NCBI GenBank assembly: GCA_028023455.1
Contig: JAQFVV010000348.1
Location: 434,001-498,000, forward strand
Direction: 5' to 3'
DNA length: 64,000 nt
Source of the DNA: Epiperipatus broadwayi
Lineage: Eukaryota > Onychophora > Udeonychophora > Euonychophora > Peripatidae
Below, piece by piece: positions 1-12,894 of the stretch. Within the stretch, counting starts at the first letter, position 1. Every line of letters begins with the position of its first letter. The position numbers were made by a program, and so were the translations under genes. Under the pieces are notes generated by a model, which was not told the origin of the DNA, did no database searches, and saw only the letters and a program-made list of their open reading frames with translations.

Positions 1-739
1 GAAATAGCAAAATGGAGATTACTGCTGTTAATGCAAGTATCTATTAGAAAAATCAGGTAATACTTTATTTTTTGGTATGATGACATCTTTTTGACAAAAG
101 TGTCTATAATTTCCAGATTGTATCAGACATATAGAGTTAGAAAACTAGTCATTTGGTTTCATATTTATTGAAACTTTCAAATTCATTAATTGAAATAGTA
201 AAAGAAGTAATGATCACTACTGAATGGATATATACAATCCAATATTCTTTATACATAAAAGACAAAAAGCTGGACATTATTATGAAATTTAATTGATAGT
301 AACTAGAATAACATAGAATGGATTATTGCTATAATTTAAAGATTTTTAAATAGCCAACTGCTATTCTTTTTTATCCTTTTTTTATTCACTAGCATGACAT
401 TCTGTTATTGAACTAACTTCATTAATAATTTCACTATGTTTTTATTACATATTGCCTTAATCTGAAATTGAACTAACAAACTTTAGTTCATTTGTTAGTC
501 ATTTCAGCTTTCAGATAAATCATTAATGATAGAGTAAATGCTTTTATTTCCATATTTGTTACATTTGGAGACAAGAACAGTACTTTTCACTCTTTTTTAA
601 AATCATCTTCAATAGACTCACTGATCTCCAGATAGCATAATGTCATAACAATCTGAAACTGATCTGAAAAACAAATTATTATAGTAGTATATCATCTGGA
701 GTCCATTCATTGCTTAAAACTTTCAATAGATGACTCTAG

Positions 740-1185
740 AGTAAGATGAGATTTGAACGGGATCTTTAGCAACAAGGGAATGTACATGTAAATGGAAAAA
801 TATGGGTGATTTAGTCTGCAAGTTGTGTAAGGAAGGCATAGAAAATAATAGGCATCTGTTACTTCAATGTAAATGCGTGGAAGCAGAAAGGGTACAAATA
901 ATGAAGTTATGGAAGATTAAATATGAACAAAGTGATTATAAAGAAAGTGAGTTATTGGTTTTTATGCTACGTTTAGGAAAAGATAAGGGGGATTTAGATA
1001 TGAAGGTTATGGAGTTGACAAAGATTATGTTGTGGAAATGGGATGGAGCAGATTATGGGAAAACTTAGGGTGGACAATGGAAAAGGAAGGTAAAGTGACT
1101 AACAGGTTTCTCTGAGCATAGCCACTGAGAGATTCCTGACTCCTTTTAAGGAGAAGTCACAGTGCATCACATCCCATCACATCAC
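740..1185 (+). pseudogene. 3' end of a LINE: zinc-binding C-terminus and 3' tail
   Basis: The open frame 802-1068 contains CKLCKEGIENNRHLLLQC, a C-x2-C...H-x4-C arrangement like the zinc-binding domain found at the C-terminus of many non-LTR reverse transcriptases. It is followed by a Trp/Lys-rich end typical of such proteins. A short 3' UTR follows, ending near 1185 in a CATCACATCCCATCACATCACT run that resembles a short-repeat LINE tail. No reverse-transcriptase core is visible upstream, so this is a 5'-truncated insertion in the intron upstream of exon a. The clade cannot be told from this piece. Confidence 0.6.
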
Positions 1186-1289
1186 TGCTCCTTATCTTTC
1201 ACAGACAAAGGGTAGAAGAGACTGACAGTTGACATAAAATTGAGGTCTTCAAAAAATATGAAAATCGATCTATCAGACCAATATAATCA

Positions 1290-1935
1290 TGCAAGCAAGC
1301 TAGCTTGGGTTTAAAAACCCTAGCTTTTTTTATTTCATGCTATTATTTTAAATATTATAAAGAAGCAAAAGCTGTTTACTAGTTGTAAAATGTATTAGTT
1401 CAAACTATGAATCATAGGCTTCACTGATGAAGACAAAAACAGAACTAAGTCTGTGGATGTAAAAATTATAATACTGCACCATCTTGTGGACATTGATTAT
1501 TTAAATTTTCAAAGATGGCTATATAGATTAGAGTGAAAAAGACTGCTTTTGAAAGCAGATGAATAAGAATATGAGAGTCATATGATATTGTTGATGTTAA
1601 CTTTTCTAATCAATGAATAGATAGGATCTACAATTGGCATAAACTTTCATCTGTAGAATGTATAGAAACTGTCCTGATGTTAAATCTAGATAACTGCACA
1701 AACATGTTAGCTTGTGTTTAAAACTTAGGTTTTTTAAAAAAAACTTCATGTCATACATTTAAATAGTGCATACATGTGTTATTTTCCGTTTTCACAAAAA
1801 ACAAAAGCTAGAAAACACTCTGGAAATGAAAATATTGTAGAACTACATATATCAACCACATGGCATCAATTGTTTACTCAATCTTACATCAGATGATTTT
1901 GAAATAGAGTGAAAAGTACTGCTTTGGAATATTTT
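1290..1935. repeat. Diverged direct repeat, about 400-bp period
   Basis: Two diverged segments share the same ordered landmarks. One is about 1290-1550 (GCTAGCTTGGGTTTAAAA, then TTTCATG, CACCATCTTGTGG, TAGAGTGAAAAAGACTGCTTTT). The other is about 1700-1930 (GTTAGCTTGTGTTTAAAA, TTCATG, CCACATGGCATC, TAGAGTGAAAAGTACTGCTTTG). This suggests an old duplication or two copies of one interspersed repeat. No coding potential seen. Confidence 0.5.
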
Positions 1936-4900
1936 ATTTTTGTCTTATGTGACATAACGCATTTCTATTTTTGAGTTAAGGTGTTTTTTTTATTATTTTG
2001 CTTTCTGCCAAAAAGATTGTCAACTGCTGGATTGTAGCGATCAAAATATCACTGATTTTATTTTAAATAATAAAGACAGTTGGTTTTATTATGTTTTTTA
2101 TATTTCATATGCTTAATAAGGAAATAAATATATCAAATAAAACATAAGCAATATGTTTACAAAATATTGTCTGTGTGCTTATTTGTGTGCTACATCTGAT
2201 CTATATAATATATTGCTTTATCTCAGTCAGAAGTTTGAAACTGGCTTATTTGTCAATTATGAAGCATGTGAGTTGAAGGATGGAGAGGGGTGGGGCATGA
2301 ACCAGTGTCTGCAAAAAAAAAGCCAGACATTGCAATTATGAGATTGTTACAAAAAAAAAAGCCTCATTAAGAAAGTATAAACCTCTAATTATATTTTTAC
2401 AATTTTCATAAGGATCATAGAAAGCCAGACTTTTATAATGATTTCTAAAGCTTATAAGGAAATATAAAATGTGGAAGGAAAAAAGCACTCAATTATCTAA
2501 AAATTGTTATAATAAATAATGTTATGATGAATAAATACTAAAAGTATATATATATTAATAAATACTAAAAGTATTTTGAAAATAATTGGAGAGTTACAAT
2601 TAGCATATATACACATATACATTATCCTTACATAGAAAATATATGCTTACAAGTTATAAGTTCTTTATTTACACTTGTTTTTGAGTTCATGATATAAAGT
2701 TCAAATTTGCAGCCAAAGCTGGACATTTTTAGATGGATGAAAGAATTCTTATTTAAGCTTGTTTAAATTTCCATTGGTAAGTGGATATTAGATGACTTGC
2801 TTAGCATTAATAACATTTAAGAGTTATTTTATTATTTTTCCTTTTATATTAGTAGTGGTATATTTCTGGATATAAATAATTTTTAATTATTACAAAATAA
2901 CAACAGAGATGCTTTATAAAATAGTATTAAAAATCGAAGGGACTTAAATGTAATTAGCGCATATATAACTCTTGCGCTGTAACATGAAGTTGGAATTGAT
3001 GTGCAACATTACATTTTTTAAGGTACTAAGAATGTTTATAATTTTTCTTTCAGGTATCCAGTGTATAGCTAATTCAAATAGACATTTAATTATTAGTCAA
3101 TAAATTAGTATCAAGCTTTTTTAAACTAGACGATAAAATAAACAAAATTAATTATTTGACAGTCGATTACAGCTTGTGTTGCTTTCTCCTTAGCTACATC
3201 TCTGTAAAAGGTGTTGTAAAGATTTTAGCTCTGAAATATTTGGAGTCTATTAATTTTTTTTTCTGGTAGTAATTTGTTTTTTGTATAAACCCATATTATT
3301 GATTCAGTGTCATAAATGATTCAGAGTCACCAAGATTATTTTAAACTAGTTTCAGACATTTGCATTTTAATTCATTTAACTATTTTCAGCTCTTTATTCT
3401 TTATATATTGTATTTGACTTACTTAATTATCTTCACTTTTTGTTCTTTGAATCTAATTCTTGCTTTTGTGGGTTTTTAATTTTACTCATTTTTATTTTTC
3501 AGTTTTTTTTTTAACTCGCCTTTAATTTTCAGTCTTTCTTTTCTTTCATCAGTTAATACTTTTTTTATTAAATGAATCTTAATTCCTTTTAATTGGAAAA
3601 TCTTTGTCAATTATGATTTGAAAATAATCTTATTTTCTGTATAAGATGATTTGGTATATCCTTTACTACCTACTGATTTAGTAATGCTATAACATTTAGT
3701 TGAAAATTATGTTAAAGTAGGAATAGATGTTGAATTGATTTTTAGAAATTGGATTTAGATATAAGAAATTATGTTAATTTGAATTACATGATTTTTTAAA
3801 TCATTATAGATTTGATGATTTGATATAATAGTATAGCGGCCAATGAAATTTTTGTAACCCAATGGTAGGGAGAGCATAAATATACCTCCTGAAATGAATA
3901 AAGTGTTAAATTTTTTGAGTCACAAGAAAGAAGTTTCTAATATGAAATGCATAATTGCAAATGAATTATGCAGTTTAGATTGTAGGTATCACAAACCAAT
4001 GGTTTGGCATTCATCAAGGTCCAATAAAAATGGATTAATGATGCTTAATGAACAAGAAATGACTTTAAAAAATTTTAGTTCAAGATTAAAAATAATCACA
4101 TTTACAGGATTTTTGTCACTAAATAATAAAAATAATATTGTTTGTAATTAACAAAAAATATTAAATATAAGAATAAATGTTCCTTCCTTTTCTATTTGAT
4201 TTTAATACATTGTTCAGCACCTGAATTTTAGAAAAAAATAATAAAAATTTATACTAAAAAAAACTCTTCAGTCTTTTAAAGTATTAAAGAAAAATCACAT
4301 TTTTTAAATAAAAAAACTGAAAGAATATATATAATTAATATACAAATATTAGCTCTTTATATGTCTTAAAATGATATAAGGATAAGCATTAATTGTTGTG
4401 AACTCAACTTAAGCTTAATCTCAATAATGGACTTATCTTCCCTAGATTGGATTCAGAATACAATATTGCTAATCAATGAAACAATATAACAAATAGCTAA
4501 TGGCACAAATAGAAGAACTAAGTAAATCGGATTGTTCAGAGTAAGCTAGTGGAACTGGATATAAAAATGAAGTCTATTTAAAAAGTAACTAGTATTTGTG
4601 TTATCATATTCAAAATAGTAATTCGCCAGTCTAGAATTATTTTGCTAGTAATATATACTGCCCATTATTTGCAAATTTTAAGTCAGGAATGCTCAAGTTT
4701 GGGATGTGAAGCTTCTAGAAGCAAATAATATAAGATCTTTCATAAGGCAAGCCAACATGATTGGAAGTGCTAGATTTATAAATAACTCCCTACATTCCAT
4801 GAACTTCCTGTTTGTTGCTGATAGCAATTACATGTTTCTAATCTCACCAATCATAAATGAATACTTATGATGTAGTAATTATATATTATCACTGTAAATT

Positions 4901-5535
4901 GTTGCAATAAATGTTTTGAAATAATTTTAGTTGCATCTCAATTATTTATTAGCCAAAAAAGTTTTATATATACACAAGATTAATATTTTGTTTTAATATA
5001 ATAATTTTATTATAAATATTACTGTTAATAATAATAAAAATATTAATAAATTCAACAGTTCTTGAGAGCTAAGAAAGAAAACAGATAAAGATATTTACAA
5101 TTTAATATGCTTTAAAAAAAAACAAACAGAAAATCAGTATGGCAGCATTTATACATATATAGAATTTAAAGATCAGTAACACAATGAGATTGAATCATAA
5201 TGAGGAAAAAATAATGTGACTAGTTGCATCACTCTTTTTTGGAAAACATATAAATCTAGATAGAGTGTATTTAGTTACTTGAATCCTAGCTTATGTAAGT
5301 TAAGAGGAGAAAGTAATTTGTGTTTTTAAATAAAAGACATTTTTAAAAGCAATTTTAGCAATAGAGGAAATTATAATAATTATATTGATTATATTATTAG
5401 ATTTGTTTATATGATATTATTATTAGTATTGAAGACATTAATACATTTAATTTGCCATTATTATGATTTATCCATCACAACAACAATAAAAATAATCATA
5501 GAGTGAAAAATAGTACTAAAGCAATTTTAAACCAC
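1936..5535. other. Intron sequence, AT-rich, nothing identifiable
   Basis: Low-complexity, AT-rich intronic DNA with short A and T runs and small TA tracts. The open frames here (for example 2153-2341 and 3894-4151) show no family resemblance and no codon-like composition. No earlier dynein exon could be recognised between 1 and 6176; the block expected to precede exon a was looked for and not found. Confidence 0.5.
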
Positions 5536-5740
5536 TAAACATCACATGATCACCATTTCTTATGTTTGCTCATAACTGTTATCAAAACAGGTAAAACTCT
5601 CCATACAGTAGTGCCACTCAGTGCAAGCCAGAGTAATAAATGGATAGGGATTTTATGCACAAGTCTTCTGGCATCCATTGATTACTCTGTCTTGCACTGA
5701 GTGGCACTACCGTATGGAGAGTTTTGTCTGTTTTAAAGAA
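5536..5740. mobile_element. Fold-back MITE, family F1 (short copy)
   Basis: Near-perfect inverted arms of about 53 bp: 5592-5645 begins AACTCTCCATACAGTAGTGC and 5683-5735 ends with its complement, enclosing about 35 bp. An outer motif on the left (CATCACATGATCACCATTTC, then TTTGCTCATAACTG) is shared with the larger family members near 15400 and, inverted, near 44890-44930. The family appears three times in this window in different lengths. It is non-coding and probably mobilised in trans. Confidence 0.75.
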
Positions 5741-6176
5741 ATTTTAATGAATAGAGTACAGTATATAGAAGATATGCCATTAATTTGAAAACCTATTATT
5801 CAAAATTTTCAGTTATCCAAACAAAATTATAAAAGCGATCTTTAATATTTTTGCAATAAATCAATTAGTTTGTACTTATATTTACAAACAAAAAACAAAC
5901 CAACATTTAATAGATACCTATATATTAATAAGCATAATTGCAATGAGCTCTCTTTTTTTGTATAATAACAGATTGAGATTATAATTTGGAGATAAATGTT
6001 CTATACTTGAAATCTTAAAAATTTATAAATCTGAAAGATTTGAAAATAGGATTTCTAATTAATAGTGTTTTACCTGTATTCAAGAATCATTCACTTTATT
6101 TTATCTTATGTTGGCATCATGAACTTTTTTACGGTGTGTGAATCATTTTTAATATGCATTTATTATTATTTTTCAG

Positions 6177-6362
6177 TTACTTGTTGCAGCGATGGGTCCA
6201 CCAGGTGGTGGCCGTAATGAAATTTCTCCACGTTTTACTCGACATTTGAATGTTGTATCAATAGCTTCATTTAGTGATCAAACTTTGTGCAAAATATTTG
6301 ATTCAATAGCAGACTGGCATTTTGCAAAGGGCTTTGAACCACAAATCCAAAGACTGGGAAGG
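6177..6362 (+). CDS. DNAH3: Axonemal dynein heavy chain, exon a (AAA3 sensor/arginine-finger region)
   Basis: Internal exon of 62 codons, entering and leaving in phase 0. The acceptor is a T-rich tract ending TTTCAG and the donor is GTATAT. The frame opens LLVAAMGPPGGGRNEISPRF; AAMGPPGGGRN and PRFTRH are hallmarks of dynein AAA3 (sensor I and arginine-finger region), which is known to gate motor release from microtubules. The ATG at 6192 is an internal Met, not a start, because the family motif begins upstream of it. The exon ends ...QIQRLGR and joins the next exon without a missing residue. Dynein heavy chains are the ATP-driven motors of cilia and flagella. The symbol is a best guess from remembered DNAH3-like wording (for example WHFAKGF); DNAH7 and DNAH12 orthology is not excluded. 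Confidence 0.95.
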
Positions 6363-7149
6363 GTATATATTTATTAAGTTTTATCTTTAAAAGAAAATTT
6401 AAAATTAAATTATTTATATTTTTTAAATTGATTTTTATGTTGATAAAGTTTTAAACATATTTAAAAATTATAGCATCACAAATATATATTGTAATGTTCT
6501 TAAGTTCATTTAATAAATTTATTTATTTATCTTATATATAATAAGGGCTTGGTGGACAATGGTATACTTATTATCAATAATGGTTAAATGGACTCTTTGA
6601 GTGAATATATATATATATTTTAATGGAATGGGTCCTTGTATGCGTAACAGAGTTTATGTAACATGAATTCTTTTAGAAAACTACCATGTGTGGTTTTGAT
6701 AAATGTTATACCTCAAATTTTTAATTGGGAATTTGTTTTAATTTTGTTTTTGCCTTGTTTGTGCTCTTTATTATCATTATAAGATATGTGTGTATTTGAT
6801 CTTCTCCTTGATCAATGGTTAATTCAAGAAGCATAAGCATGGTTTTTGGAAAATAATTGGGGTGTGTTGAATTTGTTTTTCTTTTGTGGTAATCCTGCTG
6901 TTTACTTTTCCTAAAGTATAAGATGATTTATCTTGACTGTTTACTAATCAGTTACAGTATATTTTAAAATTTATGGCAATATGGGAATGCCTGTAGACTT
7001 AACATATTTAAAGTGCAATAAGTTTGGTCAAAATACCTATAGATATGTAAGTGAACATATGAAGTAATACATTACATGACCTAAATTGATGCTTAAACCA
7101 ATCTCTTTGCGATCAGATAATTCATACAGTGGAGTTTAGGTTGATAGTA

Positions 7150-8420
7150 CTCGCTATTATAACTTATCTTTTAAACCTGATGGGATATTGTAAAATAAAT
7201 CCCTTATTGAATCACAGTAAATGCATTTAAAGATCGTGTATTTATTCCATATAAAATGATATTCTTCTTCACTAGCTCGTAATTGAAATTTATTTGTGAT
7301 TGATACCTTCATCTTGTACTGATGGCAATGACTATTCCAGTATTTGTTAGTCATTGGGGTATTACCAATGGTATCCTATATCATTCTGTGATAAAGCCTG
7401 TTTTTTCTATTCCTAGCATTATCTTCATCATCATTATTAGTGCAAAATGATAGACTAAACCTTTTTGTTTTACTTACTTTAATTTTAATTACCATCTATC
7501 AAATGAGTTTTTTATTCTGATAGTCTCTTCTATTATAGAGAACTTTAGAATATCTTAAGTTAAACTTAAAACAATTAAGCATGGTCACTTCATTTAGAGT
7601 TTCCCAAACTTTATCATAAGTATAATACTCTTCTTCTATAAGATTAGCTTGACATGGAATCATTCCATTCTGATAGCTGTCAAGTAATTGAGGAAAAGTA
7701 TTCTTAAGAAACATTTTGAAATTACTCTTAATGTAAATGTCACTTTAGTGGTAGAATTCCAGACAATCATTAATTTTATCTGTCATTGGTATATCTGACT
7801 TAGTTTTCATAGTTTCATTTTCTATACTATGATTATCTTTAAATTCTTCTAAATTTAATTCCAACTTATGTTTGGAGTTTTCATATGCTTGCTTTGTTTT
7901 GATAATTTTAATATTTAGTTTGCTTTCAATTTTCTCTTTAACTTTTTCAGCTTTTTGTTCACATCTGTGTCTCCTTTTCACCTATCATTTTCTCTAATGG
8001 TAGCAATTTAGCACCAATGTCAGCTTTTAATTTAGTTTCCTTGCTATATTTTTAGATATATTTTCCATTTTTTCAGAAAAAATGTTTATTATAGCTGCCT
8101 TTACTTCAGTTTTCATCTTGGCCATTCTTTTGGATAAATCAGTCATTATATATGTTGGCATTTGATGCATGTCTTCTAACCTTTTCTGTGTGGTTGCTAA
8201 CATTAGCTGCATCATTATCATCATTTATATTTATTTCCATCTTCTTTCTCTGGAGTCTTATTTATTTCTAGGGCTTGAACATTATCTGCTATGGTTCCTC
8301 CAGATATATCTATATTTTGTTCTGTTGCTAAAATTTCTGGAATAGAACTCTCCATTTCATCCTTTTGTGTATTCAATTGCACTTCAATCTCCTTTATAGA
8401 TTCTGATTACATCATTTTTA
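7150..8420 (-). pseudogene. Decayed ORF, Lys/Glu-rich coiled-coil-like, origin unknown
   Basis: On the minus strand a chain of open pieces (8224-8027, 7981-7745, 7714-7499, 7354-7157) runs in one direction with only short gaps and frame changes, giving about 270 residues. The first pieces are rich in K, E, I and M and look helical or coiled coil (for example KAEKVKEKIESKLNIKIIKT). Later pieces have a mixed, globular look. This is what a frameshifted retroelement ORF1/gag-like frame, or a broken host-derived copy, would look like. I recognise no family. It lies in the intron between exons a and b, antisense to the dynein gene. Confidence 0.4.
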
Positions 8421-9179
8421 TTTTGCTTCTTGTAATCATTTACTTTACTATTTCTTTTTTTTAAATTTATTTTATTAACTATTATTTCAGCTTTTGCTTT
8501 TATAAATATCTCTTATAATAAAGAACATCGTGAAAAGATTTATTGTCACTAAATTTTATTATCCTGGTCATAATATATATATACATAATCTGTTATTTTA
8601 TTCAATATTTCATCTCTACTATTTAATACATCAATATTTAATCCAGTTAATGGTTGACTATAAGGTATTTTACACAATTTTAATCATAAATTTTCACTAT
8701 CCAAGTTCAATTTTCACAGCACACACAAACAAAAAATTTTGCAATGAAAAATGTTTAGATTTTATTAATTTTGTTATTGAAAATCTCAAAATGTAATATT
8801 AATATGAGATTCTTTTATCCCATAACTGATATGCTATATATATCAGTGTGTGATATTAATATAAGATTTGACAGTCCCGTGACTGGATATATATATAACT
8901 GATCGTGATATTAATATAGAATTCAGTTGACGCATGATTGGTTGTGCCGTCTGTAAGAGAATGAGTCCTTGTATGTGTTATAGAGTTTATGTAACAATAT
9001 ATATATAATGAATGTAGGCTGAAAAATTGAAACAATAGAATTGCAAAAATAAATAAAATGTTCAAAAAGAAAAAATAGATTTCTGAATTTAATTCTTTGA
9101 CTGTGTTTTAACCAACATTTTAATAAAAGATTTGGAAATAAAAAAAAGTGTTTACAAGTAATGTCAGGCAGGTAGAAAG

Positions 9180-10433
9180 CTTTATAAGGTGCTTGTATTA
9201 TAGATAAAGATGCCGTTGGACGGCGCCGTTTGCACGCTAAAACTATAAAATATGAACATTCACGGGCCGTTGATTTTAATAATTTTTCTGTGCTTTTTTG
9301 TAATGCGAAAATAAAAACAAAATTGTCTTTTTTAAATATTATTTTTTATTAACGTATACAATTTAAATGATAATAATAAATGTAAAATAAAATCAACAAA
9401 TTACAATTTGATTCGTGTTTTTTATATCGTATACTTTTTAAATTGTGCTAGGCTTTTTTTATCAATTTTCTATCGGATATTTTTTTACTTGTGTTATGGC
9501 TTTTTTTTATCAATTTTCTATCGGATATTTTTTTACTTGTGTTACAACTTTTTTTGTTGTTGTTTAACTAAAAAATAATAATCGTAATAAAAGTAAAAGT
9601 TGTTACAGTTAGATTTAGGGTTAGTTTTAGGGTTAGTTTAGGGTTAGGTTTAGGGTTAGTTTTAGGGTTAGTTTAAGGTTAGTTTTAGGGTTAGGGTTAG
9701 TTTTAGGGTTAGTGTTCTATTTGTTTGCAATGCTAAAATAAAAAAATTCAAAATCGTAATCGTACTCGAACAGAAGAAAGAAACTCAAACATTTTTAAAC
9801 AACAACAAACACATACAAATGTCTTCTTTACTTATTAAACATGTTTATAATATTTGCTTTTTATTAAATTTACAAAAAAACCTGTATATTTGGACTTTTC
9901 TTATTGGATATTTTTTTCGTACTGCTCTTTTTTACTTCAAAAATATACAGACGGTAGAATCTTCTTTGTCTTGTGGAATGTTACTAACAGTACATTACTT
10001 GACACGTTACCTAATTGCAACTCAATAAAAACATAGATATTTAACATTTTCCCAAATAAAAGTTCAATACAGTACATTGTAAAAAGTCTTATAATTATTG
10101 TTTTAAAAAATTTGAACATTTCAATAGTTTAAAAAAAAAAAAAAATCCAATGAAAACAACATTTCAATATAATTCAAATACAAACTTTCTCATCAAGCTG
10201 TAATTATTTTATAAATTGTGCAAATTCGGAAAATGTATTTGCTGCTATGCGACATACATGCTGTACTGCGATGCGACATAGCGGCCTGCATTCTGTAGCA
10301 CAACAAAAAAGTTGTACTATAGAAAACGTGGGTTCGAACATGTCGGCCGCAGAAACAGCATTTTTATGTGTTTTGGTGCAAAAACCGTGCCATAGAGTGG
10401 TGCCTTTAGCTATAAGCTGAGTACCCTTTATAA
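9180..10433 (+). mobile_element. hAT-like non-autonomous DNA transposon, copy 1
   Basis: Element 9188-10425 (1,238 bp) flanked by an exact 8-bp direct repeat CTTTATAA (9180-9187 and 10426-10433), the target-duplication length of the hAT superfamily. The ends are imperfect inverted repeats: left GGTGCTTGTATTATAGATAA, right (reverse complement) GGTACTCAGCTTATAGCTAA. Similarity continues inward through an AAAG-G-GCC/GGCGCCGTTT zone. The interior has two near-repeated ATCAATTTTCTATCGGATAT segments (about 9460-9540), a TTAGGG-like array (9608-9713) and a right part conserved in copy 2. No transposase is encoded. It is about 82% as GC-poor as its surroundings except at the CG-rich termini. Confidence 0.75.
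9608..9713 (+). repeat. Telomere-like TTAGGG array inside hAT-like element
   Basis: About 100 bp of TTAGGG-type units with variable spacing (TTAGGGTTAGTTTTAGGG, TTAGGGTTAGGTTTAGGG). It is internal to the transposon, and the same position in copy 2 (33246-33321) also carries the array. It is therefore part of the element and not an independent interstitial telomere fusion or insertion. Confidence 0.85.
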
Positions 10434-12890
10434 TAAATAAAAAATATATAGAACAAAGTTTATTAATCTGACATTGAAACTGTATTACAAACAATATTTC
10501 AATTTTTAGTAATCTTATATTGCAGTGTACTGCCATAGTCATGTTTCATAGACACTATCAAAAGGATTGTACCAACAATAGATGATTCCTACCACCACAG
10601 TTCAATCATATTGATAGGTGAGGGGAACATCAATTCAGTTTTCACATTTCCACATTGTATTTCACACACTACTTCTTGTCCTTTTTATGTACACTTAATA
10701 TGTACAAATCTATGTGCTAAGCTTGTAAAGAAATTCATTTTTATATAATATGTAATGTATTCCACTTTTGCTATAGTCAATTAATCATAAGTGTAAGTAT
10801 ATTAATTAAATTGTAACAGCTGTCAAATGTAGAATATGTTAATATGTATAATTAATTGTAAATACAGTAGAATATAAAAAAATATTATTAATTTAATCAC
10901 CACCCCATTTCAGTAAGCAAAACATAATAATTGGTGAGGTAAATAAATTAATGAAAAGGTAAGCTCTTTTGAGAAATTTGATAATACTAATATAATATAC
11001 ATAGATTGCTTTTCCTAACTGCCACATGGCATTACTAATCCTAAAATCAAACTAACAGTGTTACTGTGTTGCTCATCACATACAAAATGTTTTATAAAGA
11101 CAAGTTGTATCTATACATCCCTCTGAATGGTTATATGAAAGGCAATTTAAATTCCACCCACTTACTATTAATTACTTTTTTGTATTATCAATTTAATCTA
11201 AGATATCAGGAAGATTCCAAAAAAAAAAAAGAATATATATTACAGGATAACCAAAAAAGCTAGCTAATACTTGTGATTTTGGCGCAGACAAGGCATGTAG
11301 TGATAAGTTTATCTAGCATAAAGCTGCTTAATTTAATAATACAAAAACTTTATTTCAATCTGCATTAGTCCAGCAAACTCTTTGCTGAAACTACAGAAAA
11401 TAAAACCTGACTATTGCTGCTCACAAGTCAGGAATTAGAAATCTGTTATGTAATTATAATAAATTCAAGTCAGCCTTTGTGAGGTAAAACCTCTTTCTAA
11501 AGGAGTTGGCATTAAAAAATATTACCACTGTGACATCTATTGTAATTTAGATATGGCACTCTTGATTAAAAAGTGCTACCACATCTTTGTCAATTAGTAA
11601 AAACTTTAGTGATAAATGAGAAATAAAAATCCATTTGAAGACAAGTAATGGTAAAATCATAGAAACAAATTTTTTTATAATTAATAATTCATATTCATAG
11701 AATTCAATTCAGGGCCAGCAATTTCCATAATTTCCAAAAATATTTGGAGGAAAAAATAAAACAAAAAAAAAAAGTCATGTATGAAATTTCAAACTATTAG
11801 CTATTTTTCAGTTATTAGTATTACTTTTCCATCTCTGGAGGAAAGCATAATAAAAATTTACTTCTGTTAACTTCTGCTGAAGATCATAGTAGTTTTATAG
11901 CTATCAATGAGACAGAACATATAACAATATGCATGTTAAGATTTTGTGAGATTTTTGACAAAAGGATGGGATTCTATAAAGAAGCACTTAAATAACTATT
12001 CTAAATAAGTCCCCAAACTAAGAGCATAACATAGCTGATTTTTATTCAGAATGGATCATGCCTATTGTGACAATAATAAAAGCAAATGGGAGATTAAAAT
12101 ATGAACATATTACAAATGTAAAATAAATAATGATTTGTCATTGAACAATTACTCTTCGTCATTGATTATTAACAATTAATGATATCATTTGGTGGAAAAG
12201 TTTTTTTTTATGAAAATTAACTAAAAAAAATTGCAAATTAACAGGCAAGGAGGGAAAATTAAAAGTAAATAGGTTAGCATTTGTAATATCAGTCACTCTA
12301 GTTAACATATGATATTCCAGGAATCTTACTGTAATGATTTGTTTTAGCAACTAAATCAATGAAAGAGATTCAGGCTAATGTGGAAAGGTTTTTTTTTTAA
12401 AAAATAAAAAGAAAGACTTTGAAAGTACATTTAGCAGGAAGAAAAAGCGAATTTGTGGATAGGTTTGGAAGTTAAAGTAATATACTCTACAAAAACAAAA
12501 TTAGAGTAATTTTAGAGCTTCAGACACAATATGAAAAAGTGCAAGGGTTTATCATATCTGATAAACTATTTGATTCATAATAAAACTGAAGTGATAGAAC
12601 TCTATGCAGACTATTGCTTAAAGAAGCAAAATGAACACGGAAGAGGGAACAGTATTGACGTTCATTCTTTATTTATGTATTGAATTTTAACACCTATTAA
12701 ATACTAAAATTACTGATTTGGATTTCAAAAATTACCATTCTACTGAGGCATGTAATTCTCTTAAGAAGTGTGTTATGGATACAATTAAATTTACTCTTTG
12801 GTTCAATAAAAAGAATTATGACTATTTTTGATAATAATTTTATTAGTAATTTTATTAAAAGGAAACATCTGATTGACATATAATAAAATT
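10434..12890. other. Intron sequence, nothing identifiable
   Basis: AT-rich intronic DNA. The short open frames (for example 11066-11263 and 12159-12350) have no recognisable family features. An upstream endonuclease part of the LINE that follows was looked for and not found. Confidence 0.45.
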
Positions 12891-12894
12891 TCAC

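Noticed and set aside
6192-6377. Reading 6192-6377 as a small stand-alone gene starting at the ATG
   Set aside because: It is a dynein exon: the conserved frame starts upstream at 6177 and a GT donor ends it at 6362.
9608-9713. Interstitial telomere marking a chromosome fusion
   Set aside because: The same array occurs at the same internal place of a second transposon copy, so it belongs to the element.
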